A DNA stretch of 64,000 nucleotides from Aquipuribacter sp051216895 (GTDB taxonomy: Bacteria; Actinomycetota; Actinomycetes; Actinomycetales; JBBAYJ01). Positions 33,131 through 41,223 of the stretch are shown piece after piece. The stretch covers positions 310,001-374,000 of the forward strand of contig NZ_JBPKAO010000002.1 of assembly GCF_051216895.1 (NCBI RefSeq), read 5' to 3'. The translations under genes were made by a program, and so were the position numbers. The stretch's first letter is position 1, and each line of letters opens with the position of its first letter. Under the pieces are notes generated by a model that worked only from the letters and a program-made list of their open reading frames with translations, had not been told where the DNA came from and did no database searches.

Positions 33131-34249
33131 CTACTTGTTGCGCTCGGCGTGCAGCTCGACGGCGGTGGTCCCGCCCGTCGCGACCCGGTGGAGCATGTCG
33201 TGCAGGGTCGTGGCGAACCGCTCGGGCGAGTACAGCTCTCGCGCCGTGACGCCGAAGCGGCGTCCGGTCGCCTCGAGCTGGTCCAGGTCGGTGAGCACGT
33301 CGTCCAGGCGCGCCCGCCACCTCGGCGCGTCCTGCGAGGTCACCAGCCAGCCGGTCTCGCCGTCGACCACGGCGTCGGGGATGCCCTCGATGTCGGCCGC
33401 GAGGACCGGCAGGTCCCGCACCGCCGCCTCCACGTTGACCAGCCCGAACCCCTCCATGTCGCCGTACACGTGGATGTTGGGCTGCACGAACAGGTCCGCC
33501 CCGCGCAGCAGCAGCTCACGGTCGGCGCTGCTGACCCGGCCCAGCAGCCGCACCCTGTCCTGCAGGCCCTTGCTGCGCGCCACCCGGCGGATCCGGTCCT
33601 CGGCGGGCCCGGCCCCCGCCACCAGGTGCACGACGTCGCGGCGGGCGTGCGGCAGGACCTGCGCGACGAACCAGGCGACGCCCTTGCGACGGACCAACCG
33701 CCCCAGGGTGAGCAGGACGGCCGTGTCCGGGCCCACCCCCAGGCGCTCCCGCAGCTCGGCCCGGGCCTGCCGGCGCGAGGCCATGTCCGGGGGCGGCTCG
33801 ACCGACAGCCGCAGCACCGTCAGGTGCTCCTCCTCGACCCCGGCGGCCCGGACGGCCGTGGCGGTGGCGTTGCTGATGGCGATGATGAGCGGGGCCGCCC
33901 GCAGGTGGCGCACCACGACCTTGCGGTAGACGGAGGAGTCGAAGGTGACGTCCAGGCCCATCACCATCGTGGCGTGCGGCAGGTGGAACAGCCGCAGCAG
34001 CTTGGTCGCGACCGCGTTCATCAGGGCGTCGCCCAGCAGCACCACGTCCGGGCGGTCGGTGCGGATGACCCGGGCCATCCGCCACAGCGTCAGCGGCAGC
34101 CACCACCAGGACGCCCAGTCGCTGCGGACGTTGCGCAGCAGCGTGACACGGGAGCCGCCGGCCAGCAGGGCGTCGTAGGTGTCCTTGGCCAGGGTCTCCA
34201 TCCCGCCGGTCTGCGGCGGGAACTTGCGGGTGACGAACAGCACGTGCAC
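33131..34249 (-). CDS. Glycosyltransferase family 4-type
   Basis: 372 residues, GT-B fold. VHVLFVTRKFPPQTGGMETL is the acceptor-side start; ADLFVQPNIHVYGDMEGFGL and VNVEAAVRDLPVLAADIEGI followed by PDAVVDGETGWLV are the nucleotide-sugar binding signature with the conserved EX7E-like pair. Probably transfers mannose, rhamnose or a related sugar to a lipid-linked envelope glycan. GTG 34249 is chosen over the GTG two codons on because TACGTT lies six bases upstream. Divergent from rfbD, 109 bases apart. Confidence 0.9.
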   Translation of the reverse strand: MHVLFVTRKFPPQTGGMETLAKDTYDALLAGGSRVTLLRNVRSDWASWWWLPLTLWRMARVIRTDRPDVVLLGDALMNAVATKLLRLFHLPHATMVMGLDVTFDSSVYRKVVVRHLRAAPLIIAISNATATAVRAAGVEEEHLTVLRLSVEPPPDMASRRQARAELRERLGVGPDTAVLLTLGRLVRRKGVAWFVAQVLPHARRDVVHLVAGAGPAEDRIRRVARSKGLQDRVRLLGRVSSADRELLLRGADLFVQPNIHVYGDMEGFGLVNVEAAVRDLPVLAADIEGIPDAVVDGETGWLVTSQDAPRWRARLDDVLTDLDQLEATGRRFGVTARELYSPERFATTLHDMLHRVATGGTTAVELHAERNK

Positions 34250-34358
34250 CCGGTGAACGTACTGGGCCCACGCCCCGGTCTGCCGCCGGAGCACCGGGCG
34301 GGGCCGGTGCCGGGTCGGTGGGGCCGGCGGGGGGCCGGACGGCGATAGCCTGCGCACC
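34250..34358. promoter_or_regulatory. Divergent promoter region glycosyltransferase / rfbD
   Basis: 109 bases. Minus strand: TACGTT (34261 down to 34256) six bases before the glycosyltransferase GTG. Plus strand: TAGCCT (34346-34351) seven bases before the rfbD ATG. The middle is very GC-rich with no recognised palindrome. Confidence 0.5.
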
Positions 34359-35213
34359 ATGGACGTCCTCGTCACCGGCGCTGCCGGCATGCTCGGCACG
34401 GACGTGGTGACGGCGCTGCTGGAGGCCGACCACGAGGTGACCGGTCTGGGGCGCGAGGACCTGGACGTGACCGACCGCGACGCCGTGAGCGCCTCGGTGG
34501 CCGGCCACGACGTCGTGGTCAACTGCGCCGCCTGGACCGCCGTCGACGACGCGGAGACCCACGAGGACGCCGCGTTCGCCGTCAACGCGACCGGGGCGGG
34601 CCTGCTGGCCGAGGCCTGCGCCGCGTCGGGGGCCCGGCTCGTGCACCTGTCGACCGACTACGTCGTGGGGGGCGAGCCGGCCGGTACGCCCGTGCCCTCC
34701 GACGCGCCGCTCAGCCCGGTCGGGGCCTACGGCCGCACGAAGGCCGCGGGGGAGCGGGCGGTCCTCGCCTCCGGCGCCGACGCGCTCGTGCTCCGCACGG
34801 CGTGGCTGTACGGCGCGCACGGTCCCTGCTTCCCCAGGACCATCGCCCGCCTGTCCCGCGAGCAGGACGTGCTGCAGGTGGTGGACGACCAGCTCGGCCA
34901 GCCCACCTGGACCGTCGACGTCGCCGACCTGGCCGTCCGGCTGCTCGCGGCCGGCGCCCCTGCCGGCACCTACCACGCGACGTCGGCGGGCTGGACGTCC
35001 TGGTACGAGCTGGCGATGGAGGTCGTCCGCACCGTGGGCCGCGACCCCGACATGGTCGACCCGATCAGCAGCGTGGAGCTCGCACGCCCGGCGCCGCGCC
35101 CCGCGTGGTCGGTGCTGTCGCACGACTCGCTCAAGGCCGTCGGCGTCGCGCCGATCGGGCCGTGGCGGCTGCGCTGGGCCGAGGCCGCCGACCACGTCCT
35201 CGCCGAGGGCTGA
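34359..35213 (+). CDS. rfbD: dTDP-4-dehydrorhamnose reductase
   Basis: 284 residues, RmlD. Last step of dTDP-L-rhamnose synthesis. MDVLVTGAAGMLGTDVVTAL, NCAAWTAVDDAETHEDAAF, LSTDYVVGG, GAYGRTKAAGE (YxxxK) and LRTAWLYGAHGPCF are diagnostic. It is 5.6 kb from rfbC, so the four rhamnose genes are split in three transcription units. ATG 34359 carries a leaderless-type TAGCCT box seven bases upstream. Mycobacterial rmlD sits in the equivalent block. Confidence 0.95.
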   Translation: MDVLVTGAAGMLGTDVVTALLEADHEVTGLGREDLDVTDRDAVSASVAGHDVVVNCAAWTAVDDAETHEDAAFAVNATGAGLLAEACAASGARLVHLSTDYVVGGEPAGTPVPSDAPLSPVGAYGRTKAAGERAVLASGADALVLRTAWLYGAHGPCFPRTIARLSREQDVLQVVDDQLGQPTWTVDVADLAVRLLAAGAPAGTYHATSAGWTSWYELAMEVVRTVGRDPDMVDPISSVELARPAPRPAWSVLSHDSLKAVGVAPIGPWRLRWAEAADHVLAEG

Positions 35214-35232
35214 GGGCGGCCCGCTCAGCCCT
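35206..35232. terminator. Inverted repeat holding both stop codons of rfbD and the TIGR03089 gene
   Basis: AGGGCTGAG (35206-35214) pairs with CTCAGCCCT (35224-35232) around a nine-base loop. The rfbD TGA and the minus-strand stop of the TIGR03089 gene occupy opposite arms. Nine GC-rich pairs make this the longest of the three looped examples. Confidence 0.6.
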
Positions 35233-35920
35233 GGTCGACGTCCGTCCGGTCCACGTTCTCCTGCTCGCGCACGCGCTCGAGCGCGCTCGCGGCCAGGCCG
35301 GTGTGCAGCACCACCGACCCGCCCGAGGCCCACACGGTGGCGACCTGCGTCGGCGTGGCACCCGGGCCGAGCAGGGTCCGTCCCGTCGCGCCGAGCCGCA
35401 GCCGGAGGACCGTCGCCGGGCCGGGGGACGGCAGCCGGTCCGGGAAGCCGGACACCTCGGCGCCGTAGTCGACGGCACCGGGCGGGAGCTCCGCGACAGG
35501 GCGGGGCAGCGCGGCCGCCGCGACCACCACGGCCACCCCGGCGGCGGGTGCCGTCGAGCCCTCGGGGACGACCACGACGTCGGGCCGGTCCCGGCCGGCG
35601 TCCGAGGCCGCGGCGGCGTCCGGGCCCACCTGCGCCCCCAGGAACCAGGTCGCCAGCCAGAAGACGGGGGCCCGCCAGTCCGGACCGAGCAGGACCTGGA
35701 CGGTGGAGCCCGGTTCGACGTCCGCCTCCTCGCCCAGCAGGTGGGCGGTCTTGGCCACCCACTGCGCGAGCCCCGACCCGGTCAGCTCGACCCGGGCGTC
35801 GTCGCCGCCGTACCAGGTCAGCCGGGGCCGTGGGTCCTGCTGCAGGGTCCGGACCAACCGGGCGACGTCCACGTCGGCGGGGCCGTGGGCGGGTGCGGGC
35901 GGGCCCGTTGCGATCTGCAC
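35225..35920 (-). CDS. TIGR03089 family protein
   Basis: 231 residues. A short, actinobacteria-restricted family related to the N-terminal part of AMP-forming acyl-CoA/acid ligases; function unknown. Seen: RPRLTWYGGDDARVELTGSG, then WVAKTAHLLGEEADVEPGS, a WLATWFLGAQV segment, and no ATP-binding P-loop or adenylation signature further on, so catalysis is unlikely. Start GTG 35920 has CACCGT six bases upstream. Beside rmlD and LCP genes in mycobacteria as well (Rv3268). Confidence 0.82.
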   Translation of the reverse strand: MQIATGPPAPAHGPADVDVARLVRTLQQDPRPRLTWYGGDDARVELTGSGLAQWVAKTAHLLGEEADVEPGSTVQVLLGPDWRAPVFWLATWFLGAQVGPDAAAASDAGRDRPDVVVVPEGSTAPAAGVAVVVAAAALPRPVAELPPGAVDYGAEVSGFPDRLPSPGPATVLRLRLGATGRTLLGPGATPTQVATVWASGGSVVLHTGLAASALERVREQENVDRTDVDQG

Positions 35921-35990
35921 GCGACCACGGTGGCACACCGCCCCTGACCGCGTCGGAGCACCCAGGTCCGGCGGATACCCTGGCCGGGCC

Positions 35991-36998
35991 ATGAACGATG
36001 CCAGCGCCTCCACCGTCCCGGCCCCGACCGGGCCCCAGCCGTCCTCGACGGCACCCTCGTCGACCCCGGCCCCGACGCTCGTCCTGCGCGAGGCGGTCGC
36101 CGTCGCCCCGCGGCTCACCGCCACCGTGGTGCTGCCCTGCTACAACGAGCAGGACCACGTCCTGGCCGAGGTGGAGCGCATCACCCGGGCCATGGACGCC
36201 GACGGCATGACCTACGAGCTGCTCGTCATCGACGACGCCTCGACCGACGCCACGCTGCAGGTCCTCAAGGACGCCCAGCACCTGTACCCGAAGATGCGGC
36301 TGATGCCGTTCCGGCGCAACGGCGGCGCCGGCACGGCCCGGCGGATCGGCACCCGCGAGGCCCTCGGCGACATCGTGGTGTGGACCGACGCCGACATGAC
36401 CTACCCCAACGAGCGCATCCCCGAGTTCGTCCGGATGCTGCTCGAGGACCCCACCTTCGACCACGTCGTCGGGGCCCGGCTCACCGAGGAGGGCACCCAC
36501 AAGTGGGCCCGGATGCCCGCCAAGTGGGCCATCCGCAAGTTCGCCGAGGTGCTGACGAAGCAGAAGATCCCGGACCTCAACTCCGGTCTGCGGGCGTTCC
36601 GGCGCGACGTGTCGCTGCCGTACCTGCGGCTGCTGCCGCCCGGGTTCTCGTGCGTGACCACGCTGACCATCTCGTTCCTGTCCAACCAGCACGACATCCG
36701 TTACGAGCCCATCACGTACGGCAAGCGTGCCGGGGTGTCCAAGTTCAAGTTCTTCAAGGACGCCTACCGCTACATCCTGCAGATCCTGCGGATGGTCATG
36801 TACTTCGACCCGCTCCGGATCCTGCTGCCCATCTCGCTCACGCTGCTGCTCGTCGGCTCCGCCAAGCTGGTGTACGACCAGTTCCAGGCGCTGTTCTCCC
36901 TCGCCGACAACACCGTCCTGCTCCTGGTGACGGGCCTCCTCATCGGCATGATGGGGTTGCTGGCGGACCTCATCGTGAGGTCCCGGGACAGCTCCTGA
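35991..36998 (+). CDS. Family 2 glycosyltransferase, DPM1/polyprenyl-phosphate type
   Basis: 335 residues. GT-A fold: TATVVLPCYNEQDHVLAEV, VIDDASTDATLQVL, NGGAGTARRIGTREALGDIV and VWTDADMTYPNERIPE (DxD metal site). GLRAFRRDVSLPYLRLLPPG fits polyprenyl-phosphate sugar transferases. Two C-terminal membrane helices (RILLPISLTLLLVGSAKLVY; NTVLLLVTGLLIGMMGLLAD). The first 45 residues are Pro/Ser/Thr-rich. TACCCT lies nine bases before ATG 35991. Followed directly by the second flippase-like gene; a sugar-lipid synthase plus flippase pair is a plausible unit. Confidence 0.9.
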   Translation: MNDASASTVPAPTGPQPSSTAPSSTPAPTLVLREAVAVAPRLTATVVLPCYNEQDHVLAEVERITRAMDADGMTYELLVIDDASTDATLQVLKDAQHLYPKMRLMPFRRNGGAGTARRIGTREALGDIVVWTDADMTYPNERIPEFVRMLLEDPTFDHVVGARLTEEGTHKWARMPAKWAIRKFAEVLTKQKIPDLNSGLRAFRRDVSLPYLRLLPPGFSCVTTLTISFLSNQHDIRYEPITYGKRAGVSKFKFFKDAYRYILQILRMVMYFDPLRILLPISLTLLLVGSAKLVYDQFQALFSLADNTVLLLVTGLLIGMMGLLADLIVRSRDSS

Positions 36999-37063
36999 CC
37001 CGAGCCCGCCTCGCCGAGCGGGGGCAGCAGCTGGCGAGGTCCAAGGGCTTCCGTTACGGGTTC

Positions 37064-38020
37064 ATGCTGGTCACCGTCGTGCTGGCGGGCGTGGCGCTGG
37101 CCCTGGACGGCGAGGAGTTCCTCGAGGGGGTCCGGCGGCTCGGCCCGACCAGCCTGGTGCTCGCGCTCGTGTGCACGGTGGCCAACATCCTGCTGTCCGG
37201 CGTGGCCTGGCGCTCCGTCCTGGCCGACCTGGGCAGCACCCTGTCGCTGCGGGCGGCCGGGCACGTGTTCCTGGTCGGGCAGCTGGGCAAGTACCTGCCC
37301 GGGAGCCTGTGGCACGTGGTCGCCCAGGTCGAGCTGGCCGCCGACCACGGCGTCTCCCGCCGCCGGTCGGCCTCGGCGACCGTCGTGCACGTCGTCATCG
37401 TGTTCGCCACCGCCCTGCTGCTCGGGGTGTCGGGCTTCGCGCTCGTGCCCGACCTGCTGCCCGGCGGGTACACCTGGCTCGCCCTGGGTGTCCTGCCGCT
37501 GCTGGTGCTGCTGTGGCCGCCCGTGCTCAACCGGGTGCTGCGCCGCGTCCTCGCGCTCGCACGGCGGCCCATGCTGGAGCACACCATCAGCTACGCCGGG
37601 GCGTTCCGGACGACGGGCTGGGCGGTGGCGTCCTGGCTGGCGATCGGCGCGCAGACCCTGGTCCTGGTGTCCCGGGTCGGCGACATCGCCCTGTCACCCC
37701 GCCTGGTCGTGCTGAGCGTGACCGCGTTCGCGCTGGCCTGGTGCGTCGGGTTCGTCACCTTCGTCAGCCCCGCGGGCGCCGGCGCGCGCGAGGCGGCGCT
37801 GGTGCTGATGCTGTCCGGGGTGATGTCGCCGGGGCGGGCCCTGCTGGTCGCGGTCGTCTCCCGGGTCCTGATGACGACCGCGGACCTGGGTCTGGCCGGG
37901 ATCGCCCTGCTGCTGGAGCGGGGCCGGACGAAGCGGGTCCGGGACGCGACGCGCGAGGGGACGGGCGGGTCGTCCGGCGGGTCGTCCGGCGGGTCGGACG
38001 GCGAGGCGGCACCGGCATGA
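37064..38020 (+). CDS. Flippase-like integral membrane protein (UPF0104/AglD-type), paralogue 2; start uncertain
   Basis: 318 residues from ATG 37064, with about eight helices. FLVGQLGKYLPGSLWHVVAQ and VGFVTFVSPAGAGAREAALV match paralogue 1 at 28746-29792. No ATG, GTG or TTG exists in frame between the glycosyltransferase stop and 37064, yet the 23 codons before it encode a basic segment (TRARLAERGQQLARSKGF) expected just ahead of the first helix. The alternative is CTG 36995, which would give a CTGA overlap with the glycosyltransferase stop and a 341-residue protein. The C terminus is Ser/Gly-rich. Likely works with the glycosyltransferase upstream. Confidence 0.8.
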   Translation: MLVTVVLAGVALALDGEEFLEGVRRLGPTSLVLALVCTVANILLSGVAWRSVLADLGSTLSLRAAGHVFLVGQLGKYLPGSLWHVVAQVELAADHGVSRRRSASATVVHVVIVFATALLLGVSGFALVPDLLPGGYTWLALGVLPLLVLLWPPVLNRVLRRVLALARRPMLEHTISYAGAFRTTGWAVASWLAIGAQTLVLVSRVGDIALSPRLVVLSVTAFALAWCVGFVTFVSPAGAGAREAALVLMLSGVMSPGRALLVAVVSRVLMTTADLGLAGIALLLERGRTKRVRDATREGTGGSSGGSSGGSDGEAAPA

Positions 38021-38078
38021 GCCGCTCGCGGCCATGAGGGCGGTACGGCCATGAGCGGTGCGGCCATGAGCGGTGCGG
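38015..38078 (+). repeat. Degenerate CCATGAG tandem array with two mini-ORFs linking flippase and glycosylase genes
   Basis: ATGAG recurs at 38017, 38034, 38051 and 38066 (spacing 17, 17, 15); the last two units (38046-38060 and 38061-38075) are identical. ATG 38017 overlaps the flippase stop and opens a six-codon ORF (MSRSRP) whose TGA overlaps ATG 38034; that opens MRAVRP, whose TGA overlaps ATG 38051, the glycosylase start. Ribosomes could therefore cross the 30-base gap by repeated termination and restart. Expansion by slippage is the simplest origin. Confidence 0.6.
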
Positions 38079-39052
38079 CTGGGGGTGGTGCGACCAGGAC
38101 CTGGCGGCCCGGGCGTCCGGTGGACCTGCCCGGGACCCTGGGCACGCTGTCGCGCGGCCGGGGCGACCCCACGCACCGGTGGGAGGGGCCCACGGTGCTG
38201 TGGCGGGCCACCCGGACCCCCCTGGGCCCCGGGCTGCTGCGGCTGCAGGCCCGGGCCGCCGACGGCCTCGTCGAGGCGCAGGCCTGGGGGCAGGGGGCGG
38301 ACTGGCTGCTCGACGGGGTGCCGGACCTCCTCGGCGGACGTGACGACGACCCCGTCGAGGGCTGGGGCGGCTTCCGGCCGCGTCCGGAGCACCCGTTGCT
38401 GGTGGACGCCTGGCGCAGCCGTCCGGGGGTGCGGACGCCCCGCAGCCGGGCCGTGCTGGAGGCGCTGGTCTGCGCGGCCGTGGAGCAGGTGGTCACGGGC
38501 AAGGAGGCCCGACGGTCCCTGCGCGAGCTGGTCCTGCGTCACGGCGAGCCCGCCCCGGGGTCACCGGCCGCGACCGGGGGACCGGCCGCCGGGATGATGG
38601 TGCCGCCGTCGCCGCAGGGCTGGGCCCGCGTGCCCAGCTGGGAGTGGCTGCGCACCGGGGTGGAGGGCCGTCGCAGCGCCGTGGTGATGCGCGCGTCAGC
38701 CGTCGCCGGGCGGCTGGAGGGGACGTTGTCCCGGCCCGTGCAGGACGTGGAGACCGTCCTGCGGACCCTGCCCGGCGTGGGTCGCTGGACGGCGGCCGAG
38801 GTCCGGCAGCGGGCCCACGGCGACCCCGACGCGTTCAGCTTCGACGACTACCACGTGGCCAAGAACGTGTCGTGGGCGCTGACCGGCGAGGTGCTGGACG
38901 ACGACGGCTGCGCCGAGGTGATCGCCTGCTACGCCGGCCACCGCTACCGGGTGCAGCGCCTGCTCGAGGTCGCCGGCCGGGTGCGCCCGCGCCGCGGTCC
39001 CAAGATGACGCTGCCCACCCACACCCCGTCCGCGACGTCCGGCCGCTCGTAG
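38051..39052 (+). CDS. DNA-3-methyladenine glycosylase-like (AlkA/HhH-GPD) protein
   Basis: 333 residues. The helix-hairpin-helix and GPD region reads VLRTLPGVGRWTAAEVRQRA, then HGDPDAFSFDDYHVAKN with the catalytic Asp candidate (DDYHV). The rest (WRPGRPVDLPGTLGTLSRGR..., WRATRTPLGPGLLRL) fits the actinobacterial AlkA-like family of base-excision glycosylases for alkylated DNA. ATG 38051 or 38066 can both start the protein because of a duplicated 15-base unit (MSGAAMSGAAGG). Linked to the preceding gene by an overlapping mini-ORF array. Convergent with fbiB. Confidence 0.85.
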   Translation: MSGAAMSGAAGGGATRTWRPGRPVDLPGTLGTLSRGRGDPTHRWEGPTVLWRATRTPLGPGLLRLQARAADGLVEAQAWGQGADWLLDGVPDLLGGRDDDPVEGWGGFRPRPEHPLLVDAWRSRPGVRTPRSRAVLEALVCAAVEQVVTGKEARRSLRELVLRHGEPAPGSPAATGGPAAGMMVPPSPQGWARVPSWEWLRTGVEGRRSAVVMRASAVAGRLEGTLSRPVQDVETVLRTLPGVGRWTAAEVRQRAHGDPDAFSFDDYHVAKNVSWALTGEVLDDDGCAEVIACYAGHRYRVQRLLEVAGRVRPRRGPKMTLPTHTPSATSGRS

Positions 39053-39067
39053 GCGGCCCGGGTCGGG

Positions 39068-40201
39068 TCAGGTGGGGTGGACGTGGAGGGTGACGACGTC
39101 CCGGTCGGGCGGGCCGCCGGTGGCGGTGGTCGGGGCCGGTCCCACCGTGGTGGCCAACCGCTCGGCCCTCGCGTAGACCGCGACCCGCTCCGCGACCCGT
39201 GCGGCCGCGACCACCGGGCCCACGACCTCGACGAGGGCCCCGGCACCATCCGCGCCCGCGCCGACCGCGCCGTCCGTCGTGACGGTCGGGTCGGCCAGGC
39301 GCACGCGCACCGCGGCCAGGTCGACGTCGCCGACGCAGCCGTGGCGGACGACCTCGACCGCGCGGCGCAGCACGGCCGCCCGGTCGCCGTCGGGCACCGC
39401 GGGCGCGGGCTCGACGTCCGGCGTCCCGGGCGGGCAGCCCAGCGCCGCGCGGACGGACTCCACCGTGCCGGTGGCGAACCAGTCGGCGGTGTCGAAGCGC
39501 ACCAGGCCGGCCGCGCCCGGGCCGTCCTCGCGGGTCACCAGGTGCCCGCAGCCTCGAACCAGGGCCGCGGGCACCCCGTCGGCCTTGCCCTTGACCAGCT
39601 CCGCCGCCGCCGCCAGCTCGTCGGCCACCGCACGCACCGTCACCTGCAGCGGGACGCCGTCGGCGTCGACGCCGCCCCGCAGGTCGTCGGTGGGCCGCAG
39701 CCCCGCGCACCCCAGGGCGAAGTCCGTCTGCCCGACCCGCCACGGCCGCCCGGACGTGTCCGTCAGCAGCACGGCCGGTCGGGACCCGGTCAGCGCGCCC
39801 AGCGCGTCCCGCAGCCGGGTGGCCTGGGCGTCGGGGTCGTGGGGGAGGACCAGGACCCGTCCGTGCGCCTCGGGGCCCGTGTTGGACGCGTCGACGCCCG
39901 CGGCGGCCATCACGGGCCCGGCTGCGGCCCGCACGATCCTCGTCACCCCGTTGGGGGTCCGTCGCTCCGCCACCACGCCGCGCGACTCCGCGAGGACGGC
40001 GCTGTCACGGTCGGCCCGCCACAGGCCGAGCGACTTGGCGAGCACCTTGCTGCTGACCACCAGGACGTCCTCGTCGCCGGGGGCGTGACCGGCCCGCTCG
40101 CAGGCGGCCAGCAGGAGCCCGGCCAGGTCGTCCCCGGTCCGGACCTCTCCGACGCCCCGCAGCGGCAGCACCGCAAGGCCGTCCACCGGTGCGCTCGTCA
40201 C
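39068..40201 (-). CDS. fbiB: Coenzyme F420-0:L-glutamate ligase (FbiB/CofE-type), no nitroreductase domain
   Basis: 377 residues. Adds glutamates to F420-0 using GTP. DVLVVSSKVLAKSLGLWR, GRVLVLPHDPDAQATRLRDA and VLLTDTSGRPWRVGQTDFAL followed by GCAGLRPTDDLRGG are CofE signatures, filling residues 1-250. Mycobacterial FbiB has a C-terminal FMN-binding nitroreductase-like domain of ~200 residues; here the last ~125 residues are shorter and show no such signature. Start GTG in a GTGA overlap with fbiA. The tail may be a degenerate remnant; whether long F420 polyglutamates and FMN-dependent reduction of the dehydro precursor happen through another protein is open. Confidence 0.88.
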   Translation of the reverse strand: MTSAPVDGLAVLPLRGVGEVRTGDDLAGLLLAACERAGHAPGDEDVLVVSSKVLAKSLGLWRADRDSAVLAESRGVVAERRTPNGVTRIVRAAAGPVMAAAGVDASNTGPEAHGRVLVLPHDPDAQATRLRDALGALTGSRPAVLLTDTSGRPWRVGQTDFALGCAGLRPTDDLRGGVDADGVPLQVTVRAVADELAAAAELVKGKADGVPAALVRGCGHLVTREDGPGAAGLVRFDTADWFATGTVESVRAALGCPPGTPDVEPAPAVPDGDRAAVLRRAVEVVRHGCVGDVDLAAVRVRLADPTVTTDGAVGAGADGAGALVEVVGPVVAAARVAERVAVYARAERLATTVGPAPTTATGGPPDRDVVTLHVHPT

Positions 40202-41223
40202 GCGACGTCCGTCCCGGCGAGCTCCAGCGCGAGGTCCAGGGCGGTCCCCGCGAGCCGCGCGGCGCCGTCGACGTCGCGCATCAGCAGGTCGGTGGCCACC
40301 ACCCGTGCCCCCGTCGCGCCGCGGTCAGCACGCCCAGGACCGCCAGACGCGCCAGGACCACCAGGACCGGCGACGCCGTCGGGGGCGTCCACGTGGTCGA
40401 CCAGCCAGCCGTCCAGGACGTCCTCCAGCAGCCCGGCCACCCCCGCCGCGGTGCAGGGCACGTCCAGCGCCGCCAGGCACTGCGCGGCCATCCCCCGGAC
40501 GGTGGTGCCGCCGATCACCGGGCTGACCCCGACCACCGGCGCCCGGGTGCCCCGCAGCACGTCGCGGACGCCGGGAACCGACAGGACCGGGCCCAGGGAC
40601 ACCACCGGGTTGCTGGGCGGCAGCAGCACGACGTCGGCGTGGCGCAGCGCGTCCAGCACCCCCGGCGCCGGCACGGCGCGGTCCAGGCCCAGCAGCGGGA
40701 AGCCGTGCGCGGGGACGCCGGCCCGCATCCGGACCCACCACTCCTGCAGGTGCACGGCGCGGCGGTCCGGGTCCTCCACCAGCACGTGCGTCTCGACCGG
40801 CTGCTCGGTCATGGGCAGCAGCCGCACCCCCGGCTGCCAGCGTCGGCACAACGCCTCGGTGACCGCGGCGAGGCCGTACCCGGCCCCGAGCATCTGGGTG
40901 CGGACGAGGTGCGTGGCGACGTCGCGGTCGCCCAGGGTGAACCAGTCCGGACCCGCGCCGTAGGCCGCCAGCTCCTCCGCGACGGTCGAGGTCTCGTCAC
41001 GACGGCCCCAGCCCTGCTCCTCGTGGACCGCGCCGCCGAGGGTGTACATCACGGTGTCCAGGTCCGGGCAGACGCGCAGCCCGTGCAACGTGATGTCGTC
41101 GCCGGTGTTGGCGACCACGGTGACCTCGTGGTCGACGTCGGGGGAGGTGACCCTCAGGTGCTGCAGCAGCCCGCGGAGGAACCTCGCCCCGCCGACGCCG
41201 CCCGACAGGGCCGCGATCCTCAT
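40198..41223 (-). CDS. fbiA: 2-phospho-L-lactate/PEP transferase of F420 synthesis
   Basis: 341 residues, CofD/FbiA. Transfers the phospho-lactyl or enolpyruvyl moiety to Fo, giving (dehydro-)F420-0. RIAALSGGVGGARFLRGLLQ, VVANTGDDITLHGLRVCPDL, GWGRRDETSTVAEEL, FTLGDRDVATHLVRTQML and VSPVIGGTTVRGMAAQCL are diagnostic. A Gly/Ala-rich insertion sits at about residues 285-305. ATG 41223 preferred over GTG 41229; a 33-codon ORF upstream ends in an ATGA overlap with this ATG. Co-translated with fbiB. Same order as mycobacterial fbiA-fbiB beside whiB2. Confidence 0.93.
   Translation of the reverse strand: MRIAALSGGVGGARFLRGLLQHLRVTSPDVDHEVTVVANTGDDITLHGLRVCPDLDTVMYTLGGAVHEEQGWGRRDETSTVAEELAAYGAGPDWFTLGDRDVATHLVRTQMLGAGYGLAAVTEALCRRWQPGVRLLPMTEQPVETHVLVEDPDRRAVHLQEWWVRMRAGVPAHGFPLLGLDRAVPAPGVLDALRHADVVLLPPSNPVVSLGPVLSVPGVRDVLRGTRAPVVGVSPVIGGTTVRGMAAQCLAALDVPCTAAGVAGLLEDVLDGWLVDHVDAPDGVAGPGGPGASGGPGRADRGATGARVVATDLLMRDVDGAARLAGTALDLALELAGTDVA

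Noticed and set aside
33516..36692. Minus-strand 1058-codon ORF
   Set aside because: Overlaps rfbD, TIGR03089 and two glycosyltransferases, all with clear motifs; the ORF has low-complexity composition.
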